Below, piece after piece: positions 52,026-60,813 of a stretch of 64,000 nucleotides of DNA. The notes under the pieces were generated by a model. That model saw nothing but the letters and a program-made list of their open reading frames with translations, did no database searches and was not told the origin of the DNA. The DNA is from Chitinophagaceae bacterium PMP191F (GTDB lineage: Bacteria > Bacteroidota > Bacteroidia > Chitinophagales > Chitinophagaceae): NCBI GenBank assembly GCA_001302245.1, contig LGYU01000008.1:248001-312000 (forward strand). Reading direction: 5' to 3'. Each line of letters starts with the position of its first letter. Within the stretch, counting starts at the first letter, position 1. The translations under genes were made by a program, and so were the position numbers.

Positions 52026-52203
52026 AAAACCCATTGTGATAAAATCAGGGAAATTTGTGGATAACAGTACCAACATAACCGGGATTGTATTACCTTTGCC
52101 GTCCTTTCACAATCCTTTGGGTGTGGTGACCCGTAGGGCTGAATGAAACCCTGGTTCGTTTCTCCCGAACCGCATTTCAAAAAAAGTGAAAAAAGAATAA
52201 GCA

Positions 52204-52359
52204 ATGAAACGTACATTCCAACCGCATCGTCGTCGTCGTAAAACAGTTCATGGTTTTCGTAAACGTATGGAAACTGCCAACGGACGCAAAGTGCTGGCCA
52301 GCCGTCGTAAAAAAGGACGTAAAAAGCTGACCGTTTCTGACGAGAGGAAACTGAAATAA
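52204..52359 (+). CDS. rpmH: 50S ribosomal protein L34
   Basis: 51 residues, [20 protein letters not shown] at the start and [16 protein letters not shown] at the end: extremely basic, the classic L34 with a slightly longer tail than E. coli (46 residues). Its leader has a -7-like TACCTTTG (52091-52098) and a small GGTTCG/CGAACC hairpin (52153-52171). rpmH-rnpA-yidD is a very conserved order, often near dnaA and the origin in other bacteria; no dnaA or origin signs are seen here. Confidence 0.95.
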   Translation: MKRTFQPHRRRRKTVHGFRKRMETANGRKVLASRRKKGRKKLTVSDERKLK

Positions 52360-52404
52360 ACCTGTTTCCCTTAACCGGGAAAATGGCTTACATACATAAT
52401 TTGA

Positions 52405-52440
52405 TAGCTCCGCGGCATGCCCGGGAGCTATTTTAGTTTT
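52405..52440 (+). terminator. Hairpin with T-tract between rpmH and rnpA
   Basis: TAGCTCC and GGAGCTA form a 7-bp stem around 12 bases, followed by TTTTAGTTTT, ending seven bases before the rnpA ATG. It probably attenuates read-through so that L34 is made in excess of RnpA. Confidence 0.65.
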
Positions 52441-52446
52441 GCAACT

Positions 52447-52854
52447 ATGCCTGCAACATTTACACTGGGAAAGCTGGAGCGGCTTAAACGCCGTAAGGTC
52501 ATTGATCAATTGTTCAGTGAAGGAAAGGCATATACCGTGTTTCCGTTGCGGGTACAATATCTTTTCTCTGGGTTGCCGGATGCCGTACCGTTACAGGCTG
52601 GATTTACAGCCAGTGGCCGGAATTTTAAAAAGGCTGTGGATCGTAATCGTATTAAACGCCTGATGCGTGAGGCTTACCGGTTGCAGAAAAATCCTTTACA
52701 GGAACAGCTTTTGCAGAAACAAAAACAACTGGGATTGTTCTTTATTTATACAGGACGCGAGTTACCCGATTATACCCTGGTGAATGAGAAGATAGCTGTA
52801 ATTTTGAAAAGACTAACACAGGTGGTGCATGAAAGTTCTGCTAAGAATACTTAG
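52447..52854 (+). CDS. rnpA: Ribonuclease P protein component
   Basis: 135 residues from ATG at 52447 ([27 protein letters not shown]). The RNR motif is present ([15 protein letters not shown]) after the conserved [12 protein letters not shown]. It binds RNase P RNA for maturing tRNA 5' ends. Its last 26 bases overlap the yidD start. Confidence 0.93.
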   Translation: MPATFTLGKLERLKRRKVIDQLFSEGKAYTVFPLRVQYLFSGLPDAVPLQAGFTASGRNFKKAVDRNRIKRLMREAYRLQKNPLQEQLLQKQKQLGLFFIYTGRELPDYTLVNEKIAVILKRLTQVVHESSAKNT

Positions 52855-53059
52855 TCTGCCATTTCTAATACTTATTAAGTTTTATCAATGGGTCATTTCT
52901 CCCGTTATAGGACCCAAGTGCCGCTATACACCTACCTGCTCACATTACGCGGCAGAAGCATTGAAAAAACATGGCGTGTTTAAAGGGTTGTGGCTTGCTG
53001 TAAAAAGGATCAGCCGTTGTCATCCCTGGGGTGGGCATGGCTATGATCCGGTGCCATAA
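52829..53059 (+). CDS. yidD: Membrane protein insertion efficiency factor YidD
   Basis: 76 residues: hydrophobic amphipathic start ([23 protein letters not shown]), then the conserved Cys pattern [15 protein letters not shown] and [17 protein letters not shown]. Small inner-membrane-associated factor that assists YidC-dependent insertion. Overlaps rnpA by 26 bp, which implies coupled translation. Confidence 0.93.
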   Translation: MKVLLRILSLPFLILIKFYQWVISPVIGPKCRYTPTCSHYAAEALKKHGVFKGLWLAVKRISRCHPWGGHGYDPVP

Positions 53060-53103
53060 AGAAGGCGTAAAAAATACATAAGAATAAAAAGCTCAAAAAG
53101 AAA

Positions 53104-53181
53104 ATGTGCAAATTTGCGAACGCGCGGATGATTGCTTCATCCATGTTTATAAAACACTTGTACATCTGCAAATTTGCACAT
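53104..53181. repeat. 14-bp perfect inverted repeat between convergent genes
   Basis: ATGTGCAAATTTGC (53104-53117) and its exact reverse complement (53168-53181) flank 50 bases between yidD and the convergent lipoprotein gene. The core GCAAATTTGC is itself a palindrome. A third copy, TGTGCAAATTTG, lies at 53804-53815 immediately upstream of that lipoprotein's ATG. Confidence 0.55.
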
Positions 53182-53188
53182 CCAATAA

Positions 53189-53800
53189 TTACTTCGTCAT
53201 ACGTTTGATCATCTCATCCAGTGACTCACGTTTCTGAGCTACAGTGAGGAATTTATAGATCTCAGGTGCTTTACCATCTTTATCTACTTCAACGGAATAA
53301 GGGATCGCTTTGTAAGGATTCAGTACAGACCCGGTGCTATTGGCAGATAATTTTTTTATGCTGCCGGGTACCAGGAAGTATGTTTTCTTTTCGTCGCTTA
53401 CATTTTGACCGCTGATAAACTGTTTGGTGCTATCAATGATGTGTTCCAGTTGTTCGGTGCTGATGGAAGTAGGCATACCAGACTGACCGAAGTTTACCAG
53501 GTTACCCAGCAGGGTATCATTCTTCAGGTTCAGAACATACAAACCCTGGTCAGGCAGATCATATGTTTTGCTGCCATCGGTGCTTTTTACAGTAATAGTT
53601 ACTTTATCAGAGCCGGAAAAAGTAAGCTCCTGCTCATTGTGTTGAGTGCCGGGAATAAAATTGATCACTTTAGGATCTGCGGGGTCAACCTGAATTTTAC
53701 CGCTGGACATCACTACTACTTTTTTACCGCTGCCACCAGATGAACAGGCTGCAAACAGCAGTGTAGTAGCGAGTACAGTAAACAATGATAATAATTTCAT
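53189..53800 (-). CDS. Lipoprotein of unknown function
   Basis: 203 residues with a lipoprotein signal: hydrophobic stretch then LLFAACSSGGSG, Cys19 as the lipidation site. The body is beta-rich (QELTFSGSDKVTITVKSTDGSKTYDLPD; GLYVLNLKNDTLLGN) followed by a helical C-terminus. I do not recognise the family. It probably sits in the inner or outer membrane leaflet facing the periplasm. The leader carries a copy of the TGTGCAAATTTG element. Confidence 0.78.
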   Translation of the reverse strand: MKLLSLFTVLATTLLFAACSSGGSGKKVVVMSSGKIQVDPADPKVINFIPGTQHNEQELTFSGSDKVTITVKSTDGSKTYDLPDQGLYVLNLKNDTLLGNLVNFGQSGMPTSISTEQLEHIIDSTKQFISGQNVSDEKKTYFLVPGSIKKLSANSTGSVLNPYKAIPYSVEVDKDGKAPEIYKFLTVAQKRESLDEMIKRMTK

Positions 53801-53837
53801 GTGTGCAAATTTGATTAGTTAGATAAAGGAAGGTTAT

Positions 53838-53873
53838 AAAAAAGCAATCCCGGTTTTATGTACCCGGGATTGC
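53838..53873 (-). terminator. Intrinsic terminator after the superoxide dismutase gene
   Basis: Read on the minus strand: GCAATCCCGG, about 10 loop bases, CCGGGATTGC, then TTTTTT. A 10-bp perfect stem located 31 bases past the sod stop. Confidence 0.88.
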
Positions 53874-53903
53874 AAAGAAAAACATTTTTCTGGCTAATGC
53901 CAG

Positions 53904-54506
53904 TTATGCTGCAGCAAAACGTTCTGCCACTTTATCCCAGTTTACTACATTCCAGAATGCAGCCAGGTAATCCGGGCGTTTGTTCTGGTATTTCAGGTAG
54001 TAAGCATGTTCCCAAACATCAACACCCAGAACAGGAGTGCCTTTTACTTCGGCTACATCCATCAGGGGATTGTCTTGGTTAGGGGTAGAAGTAATTTCCA
54101 GTTTGCCATCTTTTACAATGAGCCATGCCCAGCCACTACCAAAACGTGTGGCACCGGCAGTATTGAACTTTTCTTTGAACGTATCAAATGAACCAAAAGC
54201 GGCATTGATAGCGTCGGCCAGTTTACCGGTAGGAGCGCCGCCTGCTTTGGGTGCCAGGCTTTCCCAGAAGAAAGTATGGTTCCAGTGGCCGCCGCCGTTG
54301 TTGCGAACAGCAGGGCTGATGCTGCCGGCTGCTTTTACCAGTTCTTCCAGCGATTTATTTTCATTAGGTGTACCTGCAATGGCTTTATTCAGGTTATCAA
54401 CATAAGCCTGGTGGTGTTTGCCGTGGTGAATCTGCATCGTCAATGTGTCAATGTGCGGCTCCAGTGCATCGTGTGCATAAGGCAGCGCAGGTAATGTGAA
54501 TGCCAT
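53904..54506 (-). CDS. sodA: Superoxide dismutase, probably Mn-type
   Basis: 200 residues, no signal peptide. Metal ligands: His27 ([13 protein letters not shown]), the His of [10 protein letters not shown], and the Asp/His pair in [13 protein letters not shown]. The second-sphere Gln is in [10 protein letters not shown], and the FeSOD-type Gln before WNHTF is missing ([10 protein letters not shown]), which favours manganese; cambialistic use cannot be excluded. Removes superoxide in the cytosol. The gene has its own terminator; the 276-bp gap upstream (54507-54781) shows nothing I can identify. Confidence 0.92.
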   Translation of the reverse strand: MAFTLPALPYAHDALEPHIDTLTMQIHHGKHHQAYVDNLNKAIAGTPNENKSLEELVKAAGSISPAVRNNGGGHWNHTFFWESLAPKAGGAPTGKLADAINAAFGSFDTFKEKFNTAGATRFGSGWAWLIVKDGKLEITSTPNQDNPLMDVAEVKGTPVLGVDVWEHAYYLKYQNKRPDYLAAFWNVVNWDKVAERFAAA

Positions 54507-54781
54507 AGCTATAAAGTTTTAAAATGTTTAATAAAAAATGTGTTGTGGCCGGGCCACATATAAGGATAACAAATGTACAGGTGATTGGTTGATTGTCCAA
54601 CTTTAAACCCTTGCGTATTACGGAATTAGTACAAACTGGTGGCCCGGTTTTTTTGACCGCCGGTACCACTTAACCGGTTTTTAATCCTGCTGCTATACAG
54701 CATCTGGCTTACGAGGGCTAAACGGAGTTCATACAAAGGTCACAATCCGGAGGCAGGCCTTTACTGTAGCGCATTTGCCGG

Positions 54782-55219
54782 TTATCTGCGTTCGCGGAAA
54801 AAGCTTTTCATTAATTCAGCGCATTCTTCTTTTAATATACCTTTTACAATTTCTGTTTTAGGATGAAAAGGCCAGTTGTTTTCAGTTACTCTTTTGTACC
54901 CGTTCTTTTCATCGTCAGCACCCCATACAATTTTGGTGATCTTACTCCAGTATAAAGCTCCTGTACACATCAGGCAGGGCTCTACAGTAATATACATAGT
55001 AGCATCAGGCAGATATTTACTGCCCAGGTAATTAAATGCAGAAGTAAGAGCAATGATCTCTGCATGTGCCGTGGGGTCTGTAAGTTTTTCTACCTGGTTG
55101 TAGCCACGCGCAATGATCTTTTCGTTCATTACAATTACTGCCCCTACAGGAACCTCTCCATCTTCGTATGCTTTTCGGGCTTCTTTCAGCGCCTGTTGCA
55201 TAAAATACTCATCAGTCAT
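54782..55219 (-). CDS. tadA: tRNA-specific adenosine deaminase-type nucleoside deaminase
   Basis: 145 residues with the zinc deaminase motifs HAE (His52, Glu54) and PCLMC (Cys82, Cys85), preceded by GEVPVGAVIV and GYNQVEKLTDPTAHAEI and ending in ECAELMKSFFRERR, the arginine-rich tail of TadA. It should convert A34 to inosine in the tRNA-Arg anticodon. A related guanine or cytosine deaminase is possible but the tail and length fit TadA. Confidence 0.85.
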   Translation of the reverse strand: MTDEYFMQQALKEARKAYEDGEVPVGAVIVMNEKIIARGYNQVEKLTDPTAHAEIIALTSAFNYLGSKYLPDATMYITVEPCLMCTGALYWSKITKIVWGADDEKNGYKRVTENNWPFHPKTEIVKGILKEECAELMKSFFRERR

Positions 55220-55237
55220 AGAATGGGAACTTAAATG

Positions 55238-56008
55238 CTATTGGTTGCGTTGCTGGTACCAGGCCATCATTTCTGCTTCAATAACCTGCGCTGCTGATGT
55301 ATCTTTTAATACGGATTCATACGTCCACTTTTTTACATCCATGCAATACATTATCAGTAACCAGTTTTTATAATAGGAAATGCTGGTGCCTGTACCGTCT
55401 GCAAAGTTAATCCAGCCATTGTTATCTGTTTGCAATACTGACTGTAGTCTTGTAATATTTGTCTGCAGGTTTTGCTGTTCTGCCCCGGTACGGGCAATAT
55501 ATTCGGGATAACCTTCCCATTTCCAGGCCGGAATGCCTGCGACAGGATTTGATTTCAATAGCCCCCACCTGCTGAACTGCAAACAATGAACTGCCTCGTG
55601 GGTCAATAACTGTGTAAGATTCCATTTATAACCACGGAGTTCAACAAAATTGTTGTTATAATGCGCGTTACCTGCCAGTACAACCTTATCATAAAAGCCC
55701 CATCCAAAAGCTGCGCCCTGTAGCGATTGTACCAACAATGGATATATTGAGCCATCATTCAGACAAATGTCTATGTGATGATCTTGTTTATACAGCTCAC
55801 TTTTTTTGAGATTGCCAGTAACTGTATCCAGTTGTTGTAGCAGGATGGGATTGATGGATGCAGTATGATAGTAAATAGTGTAATTTTTATAAATTACTTT
55901 ATTGGCATATAGTGTTGAAGGATTCAATAATATGCCTGCCAGCAGCAGAACGATCACTATGAATACTGCTGTAATGCGCAATGACCATTTTCTAATTTGT
56001 TTTTTCAT
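55238..56008 (-). CDS. Membrane-anchored HExxH metallopeptidase-like protein
   Basis: 256 residues with one N-terminal membrane segment (about 10-30; signal anchor) and the body outside the cytosol. The zinc motif HEAVH spans 137-141 (LLTHEAVHCLQFSRWG), and a Glu about 24 residues later (KWEGYPEYIA, Glu165) fits the third gluzincin ligand. The overall look is of the peptidase MA-like group known from Bacteroidota and Firmicutes with unknown substrates. It lies 18 bp upstream of tadA on the same strand. Confidence 0.7.
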   Translation of the reverse strand: MKKQIRKWSLRITAVFIVIVLLLAGILLNPSTLYANKVIYKNYTIYYHTASINPILLQQLDTVTGNLKKSELYKQDHHIDICLNDGSIYPLLVQSLQGAAFGWGFYDKVVLAGNAHYNNNFVELRGYKWNLTQLLTHEAVHCLQFSRWGLLKSNPVAGIPAWKWEGYPEYIARTGAEQQNLQTNITRLQSVLQTDNNGWINFADGTGTSISYYKNWLLIMYCMDVKKWTYESVLKDTSAAQVIEAEMMAWYQQRNQ

Positions 56009-56023
56009 AGTGCTGCCTGATTG

Positions 56024-56464
56024 TTATTTTGGAGCTCCTTTTTTATATATAGTTGCCTTTTTTGCTTTACCGTTTTTTTTACCTTTTAATTCATTCATTT
56101 CTTCCCGCAGTTTTTTTAATTCGCGTAGTATGATCACAATAGCATCCTGTCCTGAATCCTGCAACAAAAAGGTTGTGTCTGTATCTGTCGGATAAGGTTT
56201 CCTTTTAGGTTTGCGTTTACCGGGCTGTTCCTCTGTGTCCCTTGCTGACAGGTCTGCTATGATTAAATCATCCAGTGAGACTCCAAAAAAATTGGAAAAA
56301 ATAACGAGATCGGCCACTGAAGGGTCTGTAATACCGTTCTCATAATTAGACCATGTAGTACGCTGTATGCCTACATGTAGCTGCATGTCTTCCTGCAACA
56401 GGCCCTTCTTTTTACGAAGATGCAGCAGGTTTGCCGGTAAATGATTATGTGAAGTTTTTTGCAA
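56024..56464 (-). CDS. XRE-family transcriptional regulator with basic tail
   Basis: The helix-turn-helix domain is clear (LPANLLHLRKKKGLLQEDMQLHVGIQRTTWSNYENGITDPSVADLVIFSNFFGVSLDDLI). The start is uncertain. A TTG at 56464 gives 146 residues and a family-like beginning; ATGs upstream, as far as 56710, would add poorly protein-like sequence. The C-terminus has a coiled coil (IVIILRELKKLREEMNELKGKK) and a Lys-rich tail (KKGAPK). It is divergent from the 106-residue ORF at 56820; a 19-bp palindrome lies between them. Confidence 0.72.
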   Translation of the reverse strand: MQKTSHNHLPANLLHLRKKKGLLQEDMQLHVGIQRTTWSNYENGITDPSVADLVIFSNFFGVSLDDLIIADLSARDTEEQPGKRKPKRKPYPTDTDTTFLLQDSGQDAIVIILRELKKLREEMNELKGKKNGKAKKATIYKKGAPK

Positions 56465-56749
56465 AGGATAAAAAATAATTGCTAAAAAAATTGGTATTCC
56501 TGATTTTGTGGAATAAGTTTGTGAGGTAAATATACTAATAAGTAATGTAAGCGATTTTAAAGGCAAGTGAAAAGCAAGAAAGCCATTATAACGGAGTTTC
56601 ATACGAAATTTGCTACCCGATATCTTCATTAAACTCCGCTTAACCGAAACACAATATTCACTTGACCGGTAGCTGTAACTAAACCTGTATTTGTATTTAA
56701 GCAAACCCAATTGTTGTGCACATTGTGATGTGATATCGCATGTAGTTTG

Positions 56750-56768
56750 CTATTGCAACTTGCAATAG
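56750..56768. promoter_or_regulatory. Perfect 19-bp palindrome between XRE regulator and the 106-residue/HEPN genes
   Basis: CTATTGCAA, C, TTGCAATAG: 9-bp arms with one central base, 52 bases before the ATG at 56820. The rest of the 355-bp gap 56465-56819 is AT-rich with nothing else recognisable. This looks like a binding site for the adjacent XRE regulator. Confidence 0.6.
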
Positions 56769-56819
56769 TACCGTATTGATGTGTTGATTTTTTATTAATC
56801 AATTGCTTAATTTTTACCT

Positions 56820-57140
56820 ATGTCCAGTCAAGCTAGTTATGCTACCGGCCACGGTCAGTTATTGTATTTGAATGCTGAAGAGCAAAGCAATACGCACCTG
56901 GTCATTGAAAATTTCTTCGATTGCTACGATCTGCAGGAAGTACATGACATATTATGGTCCTGGATGTCCGAGGCTATTACAAGCCACAGAAGTATTGCAG
57001 ATGAGCCACATAAGCGAAAAGATATTCTCAGTTTTTTTGAAAACATTTCCGCATTGGTAGAGGCCAGCTTTCTTATTGATTCTAACAGTAAGCAAGCTGC
57101 TACACCTGTTGGTAAGAAAAAGAAGAAGAAAAATAAATAG
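56820..57140 (+). CDS. Small protein of unknown function, Lys-rich end
   Basis: 106 residues, no signal peptide. Mostly helical (THLVIENFFDCYDLQEVHDILWSWMSEAI; RKDILSFFENISALVEASFLI) with a C-terminal run of lysines (KKKKKKNK). I know no family for it. A terminator-like hairpin follows at 57179-57199, which supports it as a real transcribed gene. It lies between a palindromic site and the HEPN gene, so the XRE regulator may control it. Confidence 0.6.
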   Translation: MSSQASYATGHGQLLYLNAEEQSNTHLVIENFFDCYDLQEVHDILWSWMSEAITSHRSIADEPHKRKDILSFFENISALVEASFLIDSNSKQAATPVGKKKKKKNK

Positions 57141-57178
57141 CGCCAAAGTGTGCTGCAAAGGAAATGTTATCTTTTTAA

Positions 57179-57199
57179 GCTGGTTTACCGGCCTTTTTT
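57179..57199 (+). terminator. Possible terminator between the 106-residue gene and the HEPN gene
   Basis: GCTGG, TTTA loop, CCGGC (one T-G wobble) then CTTTTTT. Short stem, but good T-tract, only 17 bases before the next ATG. Confidence 0.5.
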
Positions 57200-57216
57200 A
57201 ATATCCACTTAGCATT

Positions 57217-58029
57217 ATGTTACAACAATATTGTACTGCGCAACTACAGCAGGCTATTGATAATATTGTAATGACCACTGCTCCCGAAAAGATATTTCTG
57301 CTGGGGGCCACTGTTGCCCAACACAATACTTACAGCATTTTTAACCCGTCGCTATCACCTGCCACTTCTGTACAGCATTATTTCCTGCTTGTATTGCTAT
57401 CACACACCGGTAAACAAAGTAAGGAAGAGGTTCAGTTGCTTGCAGAACAAAGCTGTACTACCTCTACGCCGGTTACTATATTTGTACAATCCGTGCATGT
57501 ATTTAATGAATGGCTTCTGGCGGGTCATCCGTTTGCCTGTGTTATTGCTACGGAAGCCATCAGGGTGTATGATGCTGATACTGTTCAATTAGAATCCTGT
57601 GCACAAAAACCAATGCCATTACTGCACAAAGATTTTTTACAATGGTATAATCGTAGCAAAGAATTTATGACGGGTGCTGAGTTATTCACTACACGAAAAC
57701 AATTTACACTGGCAGCTTTCCTATTGCAGCAGGCAACTGAGTTCACCTGTACAGGGTTGGTGCAAATGTTTACAGGCTTCCGTGCAGGTACGCATAACAT
57801 TGATAAGTTGTTGCGTTATACACAATTGTTTTGCCATAACCTGGCGCGTATCTTTCCAAGGAATACCGAAAAGGAGCAACGATTGTATCAGTTGCTGCAG
57901 GATGCCTATATCAATGGCAGATATAAATATGATTTTGTAATAAGTGGTAAAGAAATGAGCATGCTGACCGAACGTGTGGAGTTATTGATGCGTGAAGCGT
58001 ATGAAATCGCTAAAGCGCATGCTGCCTGA
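57217..58029 (+). CDS. HEPN-domain protein with N-terminal nucleotidyltransferase-like region
   Basis: 270 residues. The C-terminal half is a HEPN helical bundle (KEFMTGAELFTTRKQFTLAAFLLQQATEFT; GTHNIDKLLRYTQLFCHNLARIFP; GRYKYDFVISGKEMSMLTERVELLMREAYEIA). It contains RYTQLFCH, which fits an R-x6-H pattern, though that is not proof of RNase activity. The N-terminal part (EKIFLLGATV; HYFLLVLLSHTG) resembles the minimal nucleotidyltransferase partner but the GS...DxD catalytic motif is not visible. HEPN/MNT proteins are often toxin-antitoxin or sensor modules; here both look fused and the NTase part degenerate. Confidence 0.72.
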   Translation: MLQQYCTAQLQQAIDNIVMTTAPEKIFLLGATVAQHNTYSIFNPSLSPATSVQHYFLLVLLSHTGKQSKEEVQLLAEQSCTTSTPVTIFVQSVHVFNEWLLAGHPFACVIATEAIRVYDADTVQLESCAQKPMPLLHKDFLQWYNRSKEFMTGAELFTTRKQFTLAAFLLQQATEFTCTGLVQMFTGFRAGTHNIDKLLRYTQLFCHNLARIFPRNTEKEQRLYQLLQDAYINGRYKYDFVISGKEMSMLTERVELLMREAYEIAKAHAA

Positions 58030-58082
58030 TCGGTTGGGTAGCTATGAGTAAATGTAGATAGAATAGCAGAACAGGTATAATC

Positions 58083-58116
58083 CAACAGCAGGCCTATTAT
58101 AGTAATCCTGCTGTTG
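58083..58116. terminator. Stem between convergent HEPN and GAF-like genes
   Basis: CAACAGCAGG and CCTGCTGTTG form a 10-bp perfect stem with a 14-base loop. There is no long T-tract on either side, so termination is plausible but not certain. Confidence 0.5.
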
Positions 58117-58131
58117 AAGTAACGAAGTATA

Positions 58132-60534
58132 TCAGTTCGTTTTGTAGAGCTTCCTGGTTTCTTCTTTTACAGGAGGTTCTTCTTCGCCATAGTCAATGGC
58201 GATCCGTAATCCCTTTAATCCACTTACGCCCTGTAGCTCTTCCAGGTCGTATTTTTGGATATCTCCTTTTAATAATTGCTGGTTGCGGAGAAATTCAATG
58301 TATTCACTATATTCGGCTGCTTCCTGCGGTTGTGAATATACAATTGCCAGCATACCAGGTTGTGTAAAACGCTCGTTGGTATTTTTGATATGCACTTTGT
58401 CAATGCGTTTTTTTACAATCTCATACCGGATATTATACGCGCCATCTACATCAAACTTGCGTTCTGCAGTTCGGAAACTGATGGAAATAGGATGACTATT
58501 AGCCAGTATTAACTGGGTTGTCTGTAATGGTAAAGGCAGTTTCTTTTCCAGGCTATGTGTTAATCGGGCAGCTTTTGCCAGCGTGGTAAGCTGCCACAAC
58601 TTCAGATTTTTAAGATAGAAAAAATCAAAGCTTTTGTCGGGCCGTATTGATTGACCAATATAAATGTTGAACTCTACCCCGTCTGTTACAAAACGCTCAA
58701 AATAATGCGGGAATATTTTTTGTGCCGCTTTTTGCTCTTCATCAATAAACCGCGCTACTTCATTGTTGATGGTAGTAATGGTCTCCTCATATTCCTTACG
58801 ATGATCGTAAACCATTTCTACCGGCGAATTGATTGCTTCAAAATACACATTGATGCCTTTTTCGAGTGAAGGCATTATTGTTGACAGGTGTTTGAAAAGA
58901 TTTACTACTTCAATTTTCAGGAAATTGAAAATGGCAATTTCTTCGTCTGCAAACAATATATTGGTGATGGCATGTATATATTTCTGGATCTTAAACGTGC
59001 ATTCTTCCAGCAACGGAAAAGAGCTGATTGCTTTTGCCTGCTGAATAATATCATTCGCAAGGTTCAGTTGTTTCAACAGGTCAAGCTGTATGGCATTGCT
59101 GCGTTCTACAGAAGAATTCCTGATATCAATGGCTCCGTATAAAGGATATACATTGTTGAAAACGATGGGTTCTATTTTTGCGCGTTCACCTTTGTTTTTC
59201 CTGGTAAGGTATGTCATGGCGGCTTCTGTAAAACGCCATTCAACAGCATCCTGTACAGCAGTGAACTGTTCTTTAATAACCCTGTCTACCTGGTGATCAA
59301 GATTTTCCTGGCTTTTTTCCAATGCCAGTTTAAATAATGGCATTGCTGGCCATATTTTGCGCACATGATTACGGTTCAGTGCGCCCGGTGTATCTGTTAC
59401 TATCAGTAATACGCCTAAAAGATGTTCGCGGTTATTGGCAAACAACGGTAATATAATGGCACTGCGCCATCCATACTGGAATAGAACACCGGCAAAGGGG
59501 TGCTGTAATATAGCATCTTCATTGATCTCGCTAAGCACCAATGTATCTCCGGAGTTTTTAAACGTGGAGGTAATATACTGATAGGCCTGTTGTGTTTCCT
59601 GTTGGGTAGTTGCTTGTTTTTTAAGTACCAGGTTGCTGGTGGTATGTAATTCAGAAAATACCAGATGATTGTTGAGCCTGAAAAAGGGCATTAACCCTGT
59701 TTGTACGCCTGGTACATCCAGCAGGTTCTGGATCTGTTCCTGCAATTGACGAAAGATCGCTGAATCTGAAAATGTATGAATGTCCAGCAATCGTTCCCGT
59801 ATAATATTCAGTACTTCGCGTTCTGTTACATCGCGTACACGCAGTATCAGCATGCCTTCAAACTGAAAGTTACTTAAAGGCAGTTTTGATTTTAATGCTT
59901 CTACATCAAATGTGTCATTGGCACAACCAATAGTGGAGCAATCAAGATCATTGGGAAATTCAGGCAGATAACCTTTGGATGCCACGTCTACAAAACGTGT
60001 ATCCATTTCCAGTTCCATAAATTTATCAAGCCCTTTTTCAGGACACTTGTATGGATAGATAGCCGTTATAATACCATTCAGTTGCTTGTTGTATAAGCGT
60101 GCCGCAATCAGTTCATAAGCACAGGCCAGTTTATCCTCATGTATGTGTTTGCTCTTTATGGAATCGTCGATAATAATACTTTTTGTAGCCGGGTCAATAA
60201 ACTGGCGGAATTTATCAGAAGAAAAAATGATCTTATTCTTAAAAGGAGCGCTTACTGAATAAAGATCATCCTCACCGGAAAGCGTGGCCGGAAAAACGGT
60301 GGCCATGATCTGCGCTATTACTGATTGGTATTTCTGAAGAACACTGTCGTCTGTGATGGGCTGCAGCAACTCAGGGTATTGTTTTACTTTCTCTAACAGT
60401 TCTGCATACATGTCCTTTACACCCTCTTTGCCATGTCGTGCGATCTGTTCCCATGTTCTGAACAATGGACGAAATGAAAAGCAGGAATTAATAACCGGAT
60501 CGTTGTTGGTATTGGTGGTAAAAGTATTGTCCAT
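58132..60534 (-). CDS. Large cytosolic GAF-like domain protein of unknown function
   Basis: 800 residues with no signal peptide or membrane spans. The part around 320-410 looks like a GAF domain (DTLVLSEINEDAILQHPFAGVLFQYGWRSAIILPLFANNREHLLGVLLIV). N-terminal residues start MDNTFTTNTNNDPVINSCFSFRPL, and the rest is helical with YPLYGAIDIRNSSVERSNAIQLDLLKQL, which resembles the signature of a family seen only in Bacteroidota. No kinase, cyclase or HTH output domain is visible. It is a probable sensor of unknown ligand, transcribed on its own. The 279-bp gap upstream shows nothing identified. Confidence 0.7.
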   Translation of the reverse strand: MDNTFTTNTNNDPVINSCFSFRPLFRTWEQIARHGKEGVKDMYAELLEKVKQYPELLQPITDDSVLQKYQSVIAQIMATVFPATLSGEDDLYSVSAPFKNKIIFSSDKFRQFIDPATKSIIIDDSIKSKHIHEDKLACAYELIAARLYNKQLNGIITAIYPYKCPEKGLDKFMELEMDTRFVDVASKGYLPEFPNDLDCSTIGCANDTFDVEALKSKLPLSNFQFEGMLILRVRDVTEREVLNIIRERLLDIHTFSDSAIFRQLQEQIQNLLDVPGVQTGLMPFFRLNNHLVFSELHTTSNLVLKKQATTQQETQQAYQYITSTFKNSGDTLVLSEINEDAILQHPFAGVLFQYGWRSAIILPLFANNREHLLGVLLIVTDTPGALNRNHVRKIWPAMPLFKLALEKSQENLDHQVDRVIKEQFTAVQDAVEWRFTEAAMTYLTRKNKGERAKIEPIVFNNVYPLYGAIDIRNSSVERSNAIQLDLLKQLNLANDIIQQAKAISSFPLLEECTFKIQKYIHAITNILFADEEIAIFNFLKIEVVNLFKHLSTIMPSLEKGINVYFEAINSPVEMVYDHRKEYEETITTINNEVARFIDEEQKAAQKIFPHYFERFVTDGVEFNIYIGQSIRPDKSFDFFYLKNLKLWQLTTLAKAARLTHSLEKKLPLPLQTTQLILANSHPISISFRTAERKFDVDGAYNIRYEIVKKRIDKVHIKNTNERFTQPGMLAIVYSQPQEAAEYSEYIEFLRNQQLLKGDIQKYDLEELQGVSGLKGLRIAIDYGEEEPPVKEETRKLYKTN

Positions 60535-60813
60535 GTCTCATCCTTCAATTTTGTGAATACAAATTGTTTATGCGTTTTCCTTTTCTTGACAAGACGGTTG
60601 ATTCGGTTATAGTATAACAAAATTACAAATTCGGGTGAGTGCTACAATTTTTGTTATTGGCGTACGACCAGAAAGACACACGGAACCGGAATTTGACTGC
60701 AACGACGCTTTGCCGGCACAGAAAAAACTTATCTCAATAACAATGGGGAAAAGGAATGGTTGTGCAGCATAGGGCAATCCTGTATTTGTTATGTATTGTG
60801 GTGACTATCAATG

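Noticed and set aside
52026-52203. rpmH leader considered as an origin region or a structured RNA
   Set aside because: No DnaA-box cluster was seen, dnaA is not adjacent, and only a small 6-bp hairpin is present.
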